A stretch of 15,173 bases of DNA from Tannerella sp. (GTDB lineage Bacteria > Bacteroidota > Bacteroidia > Bacteroidales > Tannerellaceae), in the NCBI GenBank assembly GCA_031283915.1, contig JAITAY010000144.1, forward strand, positions 1 through 15,173. Reading direction: 5' to 3'. Of the stretch, positions 6,186 through 13,277 are shown piece by piece (within the stretch, counting starts at the first letter, position 1; each line of letters starts with the position of its first letter). Made by a program: the position numbers and the translations under genes. The notes under the pieces were generated by a model, which worked only from the letters and a program-made list of their open reading frames with translations, was not told the origin of the DNA and made no database searches.

Positions 6186-7397
6186 TCAGTTCTTAAATGC
6201 CTTGCAAAAAGTAGTCATCAACAGGATGCAAAGCCCCAGCAACCCAACGAGCATGTAAGCATGTGGCAGGCTGAACGTTTTGGACACCAGCCCTATCAGT
6301 GGCGGCGCAATCAGGGAACCGGCGAAAGCGATGCTCGACAGAATCGTCAACGCAATGCCGACGGGCGTTCCGGATTTGGCGCCGACCAGACTGTATACCG
6401 TCGGCACCATGCAGGAGATGCCCAGGCCAACCAGCATGAATCCCACGGAAATGACCGCCACTTTCGCCGTCATGGAAGTCATCATTCCGCCCGGCAGGGC
6501 CGAGAGAAAGAAGCCGCAGAAGATCAGGAAACCGGCCAGCTGCAATACTTTCTGTTTACCCAGTTTGCCGTAGGCATAGTTGGTCAGAAAACGTCCGGCA
6601 GTCATCATGACCATAAACGCCAGAAATCCGATTTGCAGCGAATCCGGCGCCTGAATGACCGACTTGAAGTAAACGCCGCTCCAGTCGAACATGGCGCTTT
6701 CCACAATCAGCGCAAACAAACTGACGAATCCCAGTTCAAGGAGCAGCCATTCCGGTTTACGGACAAAACGCCACAGGGCAGGAGGCTCTTTTCCCTCTTT
6801 TTCGTCTGCCCGTGCCGGTTCAACATCTTTCTGCAAATACTTCCGTCCGAAAAACGTACCCAGCACAATCACCGCCGCAACAATTGAAAAATGCCGAAAA
6901 GGCGAAACGCCCCACACAATCATCCAAAAGCCAAGCAACGCTCCGGCACAGGCCGCCAGGCTCCAGCCGCCATGAAAGGTCGCCATGAAAGGACGACCCG
7001 TCAGCCGCTCAATGCCTATACCCTGCGTATTCAGCGAAATGTCGCACAAATTCCAGCATACGCCGAATCCGAACAGACAGCCGCCCAACAGGTACACATT
7101 TGAAACGGTACCGATTGAAAACAGTGCGGCGGCATATCCCAGTACGCTGACCTGCACCATGAGGCGGCTCCCCAGCCGGGAAACCAGCCAACCGGCCAGC
7201 GGAAGGGCAATAAATTTTCCTACGGGAATTAAAAACAGGATCCAGCTCCAGAACAAAATATCGTCTGCCGCAAAAACCGCCTTGACGTCGGGGATACGGC
7301 TAGCCCAGGTGGAAAAACACAGTCCCTGCATAAGAAAAAAACACAGTACCCCCAGACGGATGCGCTCTTTCGGATAAACGGAATGATGAATTTGCAT
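6186..7397 (-). CDS. MFS transporter, YbjJ-like
   Basis: A 403-residue protein with about twelve hydrophobic segments, typical of the major facilitator superfamily. The N-terminal segment LGVLCFFLMQGLCFSTWASR followed by IPDVK, and the later NTQGIGIERLTGRPFMATFHGGWS, recall the E. coli YbjJ group (there ASR/ATR-P and NVEGAAVE). The loop after segment 2 has the MFS-A-like GWLVSRLGSRLMV. A charged central loop (about 193-206, VEPARADEKEGKEPP) divides the halves. The ATG at 7397 follows a TTACTTTG sequence (7423-7430, minus), a weak -7 match. Substrate unknown; the shared transcript with zupT hints at, but does not prove, a metal- or metallophore-related role. Confidence 0.85.
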   Translation of the reverse strand: MQIHHSVYPKERIRLGVLCFFLMQGLCFSTWASRIPDVKAVFAADDILFWSWILFLIPVGKFIALPLAGWLVSRLGSRLMVQVSVLGYAAALFSIGTVSNVYLLGGCLFGFGVCWNLCDISLNTQGIGIERLTGRPFMATFHGGWSLAACAGALLGFWMIVWGVSPFRHFSIVAAVIVLGTFFGRKYLQKDVEPARADEKEGKEPPALWRFVRKPEWLLLELGFVSLFALIVESAMFDWSGVYFKSVIQAPDSLQIGFLAFMVMMTAGRFLTNYAYGKLGKQKVLQLAGFLIFCGFFLSALPGGMMTSMTAKVAVISVGFMLVGLGISCMVPTVYSLVGAKSGTPVGIALTILSSIAFAGSLIAPPLIGLVSKTFSLPHAYMLVGLLGLCILLMTTFCKAFKN

Positions 7398-7485
7398 ATT
7401 TTTCGCATTTGAATTTGAGCTGCAAAGTAACTGTTTTTTTCGTTATCGTAAACGGTCGGGTAAATCTTTTTGGAATAAATACTGC

Positions 7486-7576
7486 TGAATCATTGAAACA
7501 CGGAAACACAGAGAACACGGAGATTTTTTCCGCTGTATGCCTCCGTGTGCTCCGTGTACGCCGTGTCTCCGTGTTT
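7486..7576. repeat. CTCCGTGT-type dispersed repeat, copy B
   Basis: Begins TGAATCATTGAAACACGG (inverse of 5320-5337) and contains three CTCCGTGT words (7541, 7550, 7567) plus one inverted ACACGGAG (7515). AACACGGAGA (7514-7523) and TCTCCGTGTT (7566-7575) form a perfect 10-bp inverted repeat that could fold into a long stem-loop. It lies between amt and the MFS gene. Confidence 0.8.
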
Positions 7577-7589
7577 TACAAGTCTGTGC

Positions 7590-7605
7590 AGTTAGAGCGC
7601 TAACT
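7590..7605. repeat. small hairpin downstream of amt
   Basis: AGTTAG-AGCG-CTAACT forms a 6-bp stem with a 4-nt loop, about 20 bp after the amt stop. There is no T-run on the minus strand, so it may stabilise the mRNA 3' end or be incidental. Confidence 0.4.
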
Positions 7606-7626
7606 CAGTACAGAGAACGTAAGCCG

Positions 7627-8967
7627 TCAGTTATAGGCTGTTTCGCCGTGTTCATAAATATCCAGACCTTCTTCTTCCACACGCGGCGATACCCGTACGC
7701 CCACCGTTTTATCCACAAGAAAGAACAGAAGGGTGGTGAGAATGGCGCTGTACAAGACGGTGACGATCGTTGCCGCAAACTGAATCCAGAGCTGGTTCCA
7801 GTCGCCGAACAACGCACCCTGCGGCCCCTCCGGGCCGGATATCGCCCGCGTAGCAAAGACACCCGTCAGGATGGAACCGATGACACCGCCTATCCCGTGC
7901 ACGCCGAAAGCGTCCAGCGAATCGTCGTATCCGAGTTTTTCTTTTACCACAGCCACCATGAAGAAGCAGACAATCGAGGAAGTGGCTCCAATGGCCATAG
8001 CCCCCAGGATATCGACGGTTCCGGCGGCCGGCGTGATGGCCACCAGCCCGGTCACGGCGGCCGTGCTGGCGCCGACGATGGTCGGTTTTTTGTTCCGTAT
8101 CCAGTCAATGATAATCCAGACGACAACAGCTACAGCCGTAGCCATGTGCGTCACCAGGAAGGCATTGGCCGCCAGTCCGTCAGCCGCCAGTCCACTCCCT
8201 GCGTTGAATCCGAACCACCCCAGCCACAGGAACCCGGCGCCGAGAAAGACGAATGTCACATTGTGGGGGGCGGTGGGACGTCCGGGCGTGTAACCCCTTC
8301 TTTTTCCTATCAGGATCGCCATGACCAGGGCTGAAATACCGGCGTTGACATGTACCACGGTACCGCCGGCAAAGTCGATTGCACCCATGGTCTGTAACCA
8401 TCCGCCACCCCATACCCAGTGTGCCAGTGGATTGTAGACGATGATCGACCACAGGACAATGAACAGCAAATAACCCGAGAACTTGACCCTTTCGGCAAAG
8501 GAGCCAATAATCAATGCCGGCGTGATGATGGCAAACATGCACTGGAACAGAGCGAACAGGGTTTCGGGAATATTTGGGCCGAAGAGGGTATCCAGACCGA
8601 TTCCGTGCAAAAACAGCTTGTCAAATCCGCCGATAAAGAATCCCAGCGGATTGCCGTCCTGCATGAAAGCGACACCAAACACCCAGCTGTAGCCGAAGGC
8701 AAACCAAAGAACGGAGATGACGCCGGCCAGGACAAGACATTGCATGATGATACTCAGCAAGTTTTTCTGGCGTACCAGTCCGCCGTAGAACAAAGCCAGT
8801 CCCGGAATGGTCATGAACATCACCAGAATGGTGGAGACGATCATCCATGCCGTATTTCCGCTGTCCAGTGCAGCCGCGCCGCCCGATGTTTCCTGCGCTG
8901 CCAGTCCGGCCGGCGCTGTCAGGAACATAAACAATAACCCCGTGAGATAAATCCATTTATTTTTCAT
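7627..8967 (-). CDS. amt: ammonium transporter (Amt family)
   Basis: Inner-membrane channel for ammonium uptake. I start at the ATG at 8967 (446 residues); the frame extends three codons upstream only to a TTG. A signal peptide is visible (MKNKWIYLTGLLFMFLTAPA, likely cut after GLAA), followed by about eleven membrane segments. Family hallmarks are IPGLALFYGGLVR, the ADxxxFAxIxP-like region (ALFQCMFAIITPALIIGSFAE), the first pore histidine in NPLAHWVWGGG (His183), DFAGGTVVHVNAG, and the second pore histidine in FGVHGIGG (His357). The C-terminal tail, where PII binds in the family, is present and ends in ETAYN. It follows the PII gene by 38 bp, the classic glnK-amt pair. Confidence 0.97.
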   Translation of the reverse strand: MKNKWIYLTGLLFMFLTAPAGLAAQETSGGAAALDSGNTAWMIVSTILVMFMTIPGLALFYGGLVRQKNLLSIIMQCLVLAGVISVLWFAFGYSWVFGVAFMQDGNPLGFFIGGFDKLFLHGIGLDTLFGPNIPETLFALFQCMFAIITPALIIGSFAERVKFSGYLLFIVLWSIIVYNPLAHWVWGGGWLQTMGAIDFAGGTVVHVNAGISALVMAILIGKRRGYTPGRPTAPHNVTFVFLGAGFLWLGWFGFNAGSGLAADGLAANAFLVTHMATAVAVVVWIIIDWIRNKKPTIVGASTAAVTGLVAITPAAGTVDILGAMAIGATSSIVCFFMVAVVKEKLGYDDSLDAFGVHGIGGVIGSILTGVFATRAISGPEGPQGALFGDWNQLWIQFAATIVTVLYSAILTTLLFFLVDKTVGVRVSPRVEEEGLDIYEHGETAYN

Positions 8968-9005
8968 GACTTGCAAAATTTAGCAGTAAAACAAACATGC
9001 TTGCA

Positions 9006-9359
9006 TCACTTTTTATCTGCATCATACAATGAGATATCTCCCCGCTCCCCGGTACGTATCCGCACGGAATCGTCCACCGGAGAAATAAAAATACGTCCGT
9101 CGCCGATTTCACCGGTTCGGGCGGTCTTCAAAATCGCCTCTACCGTACGCTCCACGTTGACGTCACGCACCACAATGGTGAGCAGCGTCCGTTCAATATA
9201 ACTGGTGTCATACACCACGCCGCGGTAAATCCGTTCCTGACGGGTCTTGCCGACACCGCGCACATCATAATAAGAAAACCATTCGATGTCGGCGTCCAAA
9301 AGCGCCTCCTTGACTTCATCGAATTTCGTCTTGCGAATAATTGCTTCTACTTTTTTCAT
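9006..9359 (-). CDS. PII nitrogen regulatory protein (GlnK/GlnB family)
   Basis: Small trimeric signal protein that senses nitrogen and energy status and gates Amt. The ATG at 9359 gives 117 residues beginning MKKVEAIIRKTKF, the normal start; the open frame runs 13 codons further but without similarity. The T-loop has IYRGVVY, whose second Tyr (Tyr50) matches the uridylylated Tyr51 of E. coli. The second signature is TGEIGDGRIF (82-91), followed by RIRTG. Differences from the E. coli protein: the T-loop base reads GVGKTRQERIY, one residue shorter and without Gln at the position of Gln39, and Lys85/Lys90 are Glu/Arg. It precedes amt by 38 bp. I leave the symbol open because glnB and glnK cannot be separated here. 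Confidence 0.94.
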   Translation of the reverse strand: MKKVEAIIRKTKFDEVKEALLDADIEWFSYYDVRGVGKTRQERIYRGVVYDTSYIERTLLTIVVRDVNVERTVEAILKTARTGEIGDGRIFISPVDDSVRIRTGERGDISLYDADKK

Positions 9360-9438
9360 TCTGTCAAAATAATAAGATTTTGGTGATATAAATGGCAATT
9401 CGAAATGTATTTTACCCGAATAGCCAACAAAATTCTCG

Positions 9439-9446
9439 CAAAAGTA
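9439..9446 (-). promoter_or_regulatory. candidate -7 box for PII-amt
   Basis: On the minus strand this reads TACTTTTG, a full TAnnTTTG match, giving a leader of about 70 nt before the ATG at 9359. No -33 TTTG is seen at the expected spacing, and no convincing sigma-54 GG-N10-GC site was found. Confidence 0.4.
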
Positions 9447-9568
9447 CCAAAATAATTACATTCACCGTTCGCACGACGAATACCGGGATGATTTTTATAT
9501 TTTTTTATGGGTTTGCATGGCGTTCGGCTATTTCGAAAAGGGAGGAAGCATGGAAAAAAACAGGTAGT

Positions 9569-9595
9569 TATACTGCGCGCGGTATCGTTTTGTGC
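9569..9595 (+). repeat. 27-bp palindromic repeat, copy 5 (left end of element)
   Basis: TATACTGCGCGCGGTATC, then G, then TTTTGTGC, followed by ATAAAGGGGTAGTTA. This stretch matches 206-247 with a single difference, 9.3 kb away. Confidence 0.9.
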
Positions 9596-9821
9596 ATAAA
9601 GGGGTAGTTAGTAGCTGGTAGTTAGTAGTAAGTAGAGGGCGGTTGGCAGGCAAGCGGCCGTTGGAGGGAAAGGCGTAAAAGTGAGGGTTTAAGCGGACCA
9701 CTTTGTCGTATCACAGAGCTACCGACTACTATTCTACTATCTCCTATCTCTTGTGTAACAACATTGCAAAAACCTTATATATAACCCATTCTATTTTCGT
9801 GTAATACCAGACCTTCCCGGA

Positions 9822-9905
9822 GGTTTATTGAGGTATTCGGAAACTTTATTCAGGTATTCCGGAGTTTTATTGGGGATTCCCGGAAGTCTATCGGGAAAGT
9901 CCGGA
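9822..9905 (+). repeat. degenerate 21-bp tandem repeat, 4 units
   Basis: Four units of exactly 21 bp start at 9822, 9843, 9864 and 9885. Each carries a TTTATT-like core and ends in CGGA or GGAA, for example ACTTTATTCAGGTATTCCGG. The period keeps reading frame (7 codons), but no start or continuing frame supports a protein. It lies inside the 406-bp element. Confidence 0.65.
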
Positions 9906-9947
9906 GACGTGCCGGACATGTAGCAAAGCTACTAACTGCCTGTTTTT

Positions 9948-9974
9948 GCACAAAACTATACCGCGTGCAGTATA
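9948..9974 (-). repeat. 27-bp palindromic repeat, copy 6 (right end of element)
   Basis: GCACAAAA, C, then TATACCGCGTGCAGTATA: the reverse-orientation unit. It is preceded by GCCTGTTTTT (9938) and followed by ACCATTAATCATTAACCATT, a low-complexity flank. Confidence 0.9.
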
Positions 9975-10000
9975 ACCATTAATCATTAACCATTAACAAC

Positions 10001-10037
10001 GCCTGTTTTTGCGCAAAATCTTCCCGCGCGCAGTATA
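10001..10037 (-). repeat. 27-bp palindromic repeat, copy 7, with extended flank
   Basis: GCCTGTTTTT at 10001 followed by the 27-bp unit at 10011-10037 (GCGCAAAA, then a palindrome with three changes, ending GCGCAGTATA). With copy 6 it forms a 37-bp direct repeat of period 63. It ends about 90 bp before the susC start and runs into the sequence TATACTTTG. Confidence 0.8.
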
Positions 10038-10044
10038 TACTTTG
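10036..10044 (+). promoter_or_regulatory. weak candidate -7 box for susC
   Basis: TATACTTTG resembles TAnnTTTG but with one extra base between TA and TTTG. The nearest upstream TTTG (10008-10011) is about 25 bp away, longer than the usual 19-21. It overlaps the end of a palindromic repeat. susCD may instead depend on an ECF sigma factor or other regulator encoded elsewhere. Confidence 0.3.
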
Positions 10045-10127
10045 ATAGTCATATAAAACTATTCACCCCTGCGGACTGTTACATTAACGATAAACAGAAC
10101 CGATTTAAATTAAAAGTGAAAAGTGAT

Positions 10128-13100
10128 ATGTTTTACAGAAAGAATTTTTTTGCGGATTTGCAAAAAAGCGCATGTGTTTTGACTTTCGCCATTATCATAT
10201 TTGGAAGTAATGTGAACGAAGTATTTGCCGATACCGGCAGCGCTCAGCAGACATCCAGAGTGACCGGCGTGGTCACGGACAAGGCATTCGAGCCGTTGAT
10301 CGGGGTAAATATCAAGGTGAAAGGAACATCCTTGGGAACGATAACGGATTTTTCAGGTGCATATTCCATTGATGTGCCGAAGACGAACGCCGTATTGGTG
10401 TTCAGCTATATAGGATATTTGGAACAGGAAATAACGGTTGGCGCCGAAACAGTCATCCATGTGCAAATGGCAGAGGATATCAGGCAGCTGGAAGAACTGG
10501 TTGTCGTAGGGTATGGCGTTCAGCGGAAATCGGATGTGACCGGTTCCATCAGCGTGGCAACGGCCGATGATCTTCTGGCGGCACCTGCATTCAATGCCTT
10601 GCAGGGATTGAAAGGGAAAGTGGCCGGAGTGAACATTTTCGTTAACACGGGCAACCCGGCCGGAGTCGATGAAACCGGGCCGAGAGTTATCATCCGCGGC
10701 GTGAACTCCATCAATACCAGTTCAGACCCGCTGTATGTGGTGGACGGGGTGCAGATGAACGAATTTTATTACATCAATCCGAACAATATCGAACGGATGG
10801 AGGTCTTGAAAGATGCCTCGGCTACGGCCATCTACGGCGCCCGGGGCGCTAACGGCGTGATTCTGGTGACAACGAAGCGGGGAACGGATTCGGAAGGTAT
10901 TGCCGTTTCATACGACGGATGGATTAAGGTGAATACCATGGCGAAAAAGATACGGTTGTTGAACGCCGAAGAATTTATGGAAGTGGAAGAACTCGGCTTC
11001 GCCAATATCGGATGGTATAACCCCAGCTCGCCCAACGTCGGTCTGAAACCGAACCGTTCCGATCCGAAGATTTTCGATTCGAACGGCAATCCGCTGTATG
11101 ATACCGACTGGCAGGAGGAAACTACACGCGATGCGATTTCACACAGCCATCAGTTGAGCATTCAGCAGCAAAACAAACTTTCTTCCACAGGGGCATTTAT
11201 CAACTATACGGACGAAGAGGGGATCATGCTCAACAATTATAGCAAGCGTTTAAACGCCAAGATGGTTTACGACGCCAATCCGGCAAGGTGGCTGACGGTC
11301 AATTCCAACGTGGAAGTCAACCATACGTGGATGAACGGGATAGACGACACCGGAGGCGGACAGACGGCACGGCGTACCATTTTTGAAATGCCGCCCGTCT
11401 TCCCCGTCAAATTCCCTGACGGGACATGGTCAAACTCGCAGTTTACGGGAAATCAGCTGAACTACGGTTTGGAAGCAATGGCCAATCCGGTACATGAGTT
11501 GATGACCCGGAAAAGAAACCGTTACCGTACAAAGATTTTCGGGAATCTGGCTTTTGTATTTCACCTGGCAGACGGTTTAGACCTTCGCACTCAGGTGGGT
11601 GTCGATGCAAATGTCCGGAGCAACAAGAATTATGATCCGAATGATTTGATCAACATTTCCGCTCCGAACGGCAGGGCGAGCATGTATCACGGTGAACGGC
11701 TTTACTGGCAGGAAGAGACGTACCTGAGCTACAATAAGCTGATTAACGATATCCACCGGATTAACGGGACGCTGGGTATGAGCTGGTCGCAATATACCGA
11801 GACTTCGGAAAATACCGGGAACGTGGAAGGATTCAGTACGAATTTCTACGGCTACGACAATCTTGGAGCCGGAACTACGCCGAGCGCACCCACGTCGAAC
11901 TGGGAACGGTGGGCGATGAATTCCTATTTCGGCAGAGTGAGTTACAGCCTGAAAGACAAATACCTGCTTACCGCCACGCTGCGTGTCGACGGGTCTTCGC
12001 GGTTTGGTGCGAATACGAAATACGGTACCTTTCCGTCGGCCGGCCTGGGATGGATTCTTACGAACGAACCCTTTATGAAAGGGACATCTGCGTGGCTGGA
12101 CAACCTGAAAGTGCATGCCAGCTACGGACGTACCGGCAATTCGGAAATCGACGTATATTCCACACTGGCCACCATGTCGTCGGAGACAGTACTCATCAAT
12201 GGCGTACGGGTACCGTCGAGCGAAATGTCGCGGATGCCGAATCCCGATCTTGAATGGGAAAAGACAGACCAGTTCGATGCGGGGATCAACGTCAACCTGT
12301 TTAAAAACAGGGTAAATCTGGAACTGGACTACTATTACAAGCGAACAACAGACCTGTTGCTGAGCCGTCCGTTGCCTTTCGCTACCGGTTTTACCAGCGT
12401 AATGGACAATATCGGACAAGTAGACAACCGGGGAATTGATTTTCTGGTCAATACCGTCAATTATTCGAACAGGAAGTTTTCGTGGGAGACGACCCTGAGC
12501 CTGAACTACAACCGGAATGAAATCAAGAAGCTGGGCGAAAACAACGAAGACATCATTACCGATCCCGGTTTCGTAGGCGGGAATATCATCTTGCGGGCGG
12601 GCGAGCCGCTGTCGTCGTTCTACGGTTACCGGAGACTGGGTACCTGGGGAACGGACGAAGCGGAAGAAGCCGCCAAGGTGGGCGCCGTGCCCGGAGAGGC
12701 CAAACGGTCGAAAGACAGGGAAATCATCGGTCATGGCTTGCCTGATCTTACAGGCAGTTTCATCAACAAATTCAGTTATGACAATTTTGATTTGCTGCTT
12801 GACATGCAATTCGTTACCGGAGTAGATTCATGGCAGTTATTTCTCCACTCGACCGAAGACCGCACCGGCATTGCCAACGTAATGGCCGGTGCGCTGCATG
12901 ACGCATGGCGGCCGGACAGGCAGAATACCATGGTTCAGCAGGTGCGCCAGCAGAACTATTCGGGACAGAACAGCAACTCGGACTCCCACTGGGTATCCGA
13001 CGGTTCCTATCTGCGGGGAAGTTTGATTCAGTTAGGATACACGTTTAACGACCAGTTGCTGAAAAAGTGGAATCTGAAAAAACTGCGATTGAACTTGAGC

Positions 13101-13250
13101 GTCAGTAATGCATTCCTTATCCATTCCAAAGACTTCAAGGGCTACGACCCGGAAGGGGCATCAAATACGGCGCGTTTCGGGCAGAATATTTTCTTCTTCG
13201 AATATCCCCGCGCCAGAAGTTATTCGTTAGGCCTGAATCTCGGTTTTTAA
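10128..13250 (+). CDS. SusC/RagA-family TonB-dependent outer membrane receptor
   Basis: Outer-membrane barrel that imports a bound nutrient with energy from TonB. From the ATG at 10128 it has 1040 residues, a usual SusC size; a GTG four codons upstream is a less likely start. A long signal peptide (ACVLTFAIIIFG segment, cleavage near FADTGS) leads to a carboxypeptidase-regulatory-like domain (about 42-115, VTGVVTDKAFEPLIGVNIKV). The SusC hallmark EELVVVGYGVQRKSDVTGS follows at about 122. The plug includes VVDGVQMNEFYYINPNNIER and KDASATAIYGARGANGVILV (about 203-250). The rest is barrel, ending YSLGLNLGF with the C-terminal Phe typical of outer-membrane proteins. There is no N-terminal STN domain, so it should not signal to an anti-sigma factor itself. 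susD follows after 27 bp. Substrate unknown. Confidence 0.97.
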   Translation: MFYRKNFFADLQKSACVLTFAIIIFGSNVNEVFADTGSAQQTSRVTGVVTDKAFEPLIGVNIKVKGTSLGTITDFSGAYSIDVPKTNAVLVFSYIGYLEQEITVGAETVIHVQMAEDIRQLEELVVVGYGVQRKSDVTGSISVATADDLLAAPAFNALQGLKGKVAGVNIFVNTGNPAGVDETGPRVIIRGVNSINTSSDPLYVVDGVQMNEFYYINPNNIERMEVLKDASATAIYGARGANGVILVTTKRGTDSEGIAVSYDGWIKVNTMAKKIRLLNAEEFMEVEELGFANIGWYNPSSPNVGLKPNRSDPKIFDSNGNPLYDTDWQEETTRDAISHSHQLSIQQQNKLSSTGAFINYTDEEGIMLNNYSKRLNAKMVYDANPARWLTVNSNVEVNHTWMNGIDDTGGGQTARRTIFEMPPVFPVKFPDGTWSNSQFTGNQLNYGLEAMANPVHELMTRKRNRYRTKIFGNLAFVFHLADGLDLRTQVGVDANVRSNKNYDPNDLINISAPNGRASMYHGERLYWQEETYLSYNKLINDIHRINGTLGMSWSQYTETSENTGNVEGFSTNFYGYDNLGAGTTPSAPTSNWERWAMNSYFGRVSYSLKDKYLLTATLRVDGSSRFGANTKYGTFPSAGLGWILTNEPFMKGTSAWLDNLKVHASYGRTGNSEIDVYSTLATMSSETVLINGVRVPSSEMSRMPNPDLEWEKTDQFDAGINVNLFKNRVNLELDYYYKRTTDLLLSRPLPFATGFTSVMDNIGQVDNRGIDFLVNTVNYSNRKFSWETTLSLNYNRNEIKKLGENNEDIITDPGFVGGNIILRAGEPLSSFYGYRRLGTWGTDEAEEAAKVGAVPGEAKRSKDREIIGHGLPDLTGSFINKFSYDNFDLLLDMQFVTGVDSWQLFLHSTEDRTGIANVMAGALHDAWRPDRQNTMVQQVRQQNYSGQNSNSDSHWVSDGSYLRGSLIQLGYTFNDQLLKKWNLKKLRLNLSVSNAFLIHSKDFKGYDPEGASNTARFGQNIFFFEYPRARSYSLGLNLGF

Positions 13251-13277
13251 ATTGTCAACGTTTTAAATAGAAATGAA

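Larger units (their letters stand above)
9569..9974. mobile_element. MITE/REPIN-like element, ~406 bp
   Basis: The ends are inward-facing copies of the 27-bp repeat (9569-9595 forward, 9948-9974 reverse). On each side a 10-bp spacer leads to an 11-bp arm: AGTTAGTAGCT at 9606-9616 and AGCTACTAACT at 9927-9937. The resulting terminal inverted repeat is 48 bp with about 42 matches by hand alignment. The interior has no gene. It contains GTAGTTAGTAG-type low-complexity sequence (9605-9636), unassigned sequence, and a 21-bp degenerate tandem array (9822-9905). No transposase or clear target-site duplication is visible, so mobilisation would need a protein in trans. Calling it a mobile element is inference from the structure. 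Confidence 0.55.

Noticed and set aside
7537..8334. Plus-strand open frame of 265 codons over amt
   Set aside because: Antisense to the well-supported amt gene and rich in His/Arg/Gly in the way reverse-frame shadows are.
9360..9480. Sigma-54 promoter for PII-amt
   Set aside because: No GG-N10-GC pair with acceptable flanks was found; a TACTTTTG box is the better candidate.
9392..9607. Plus-strand open frame of 71 codons
   Set aside because: It overlaps the PII promoter region and runs into the repeat at 9569; no family features.
11577..12809. Long minus-strand open frame (410 codons) inside susC
   Set aside because: It is a shadow of the susC reading frame, which has clear family motifs throughout; the antisense product shows no domain.
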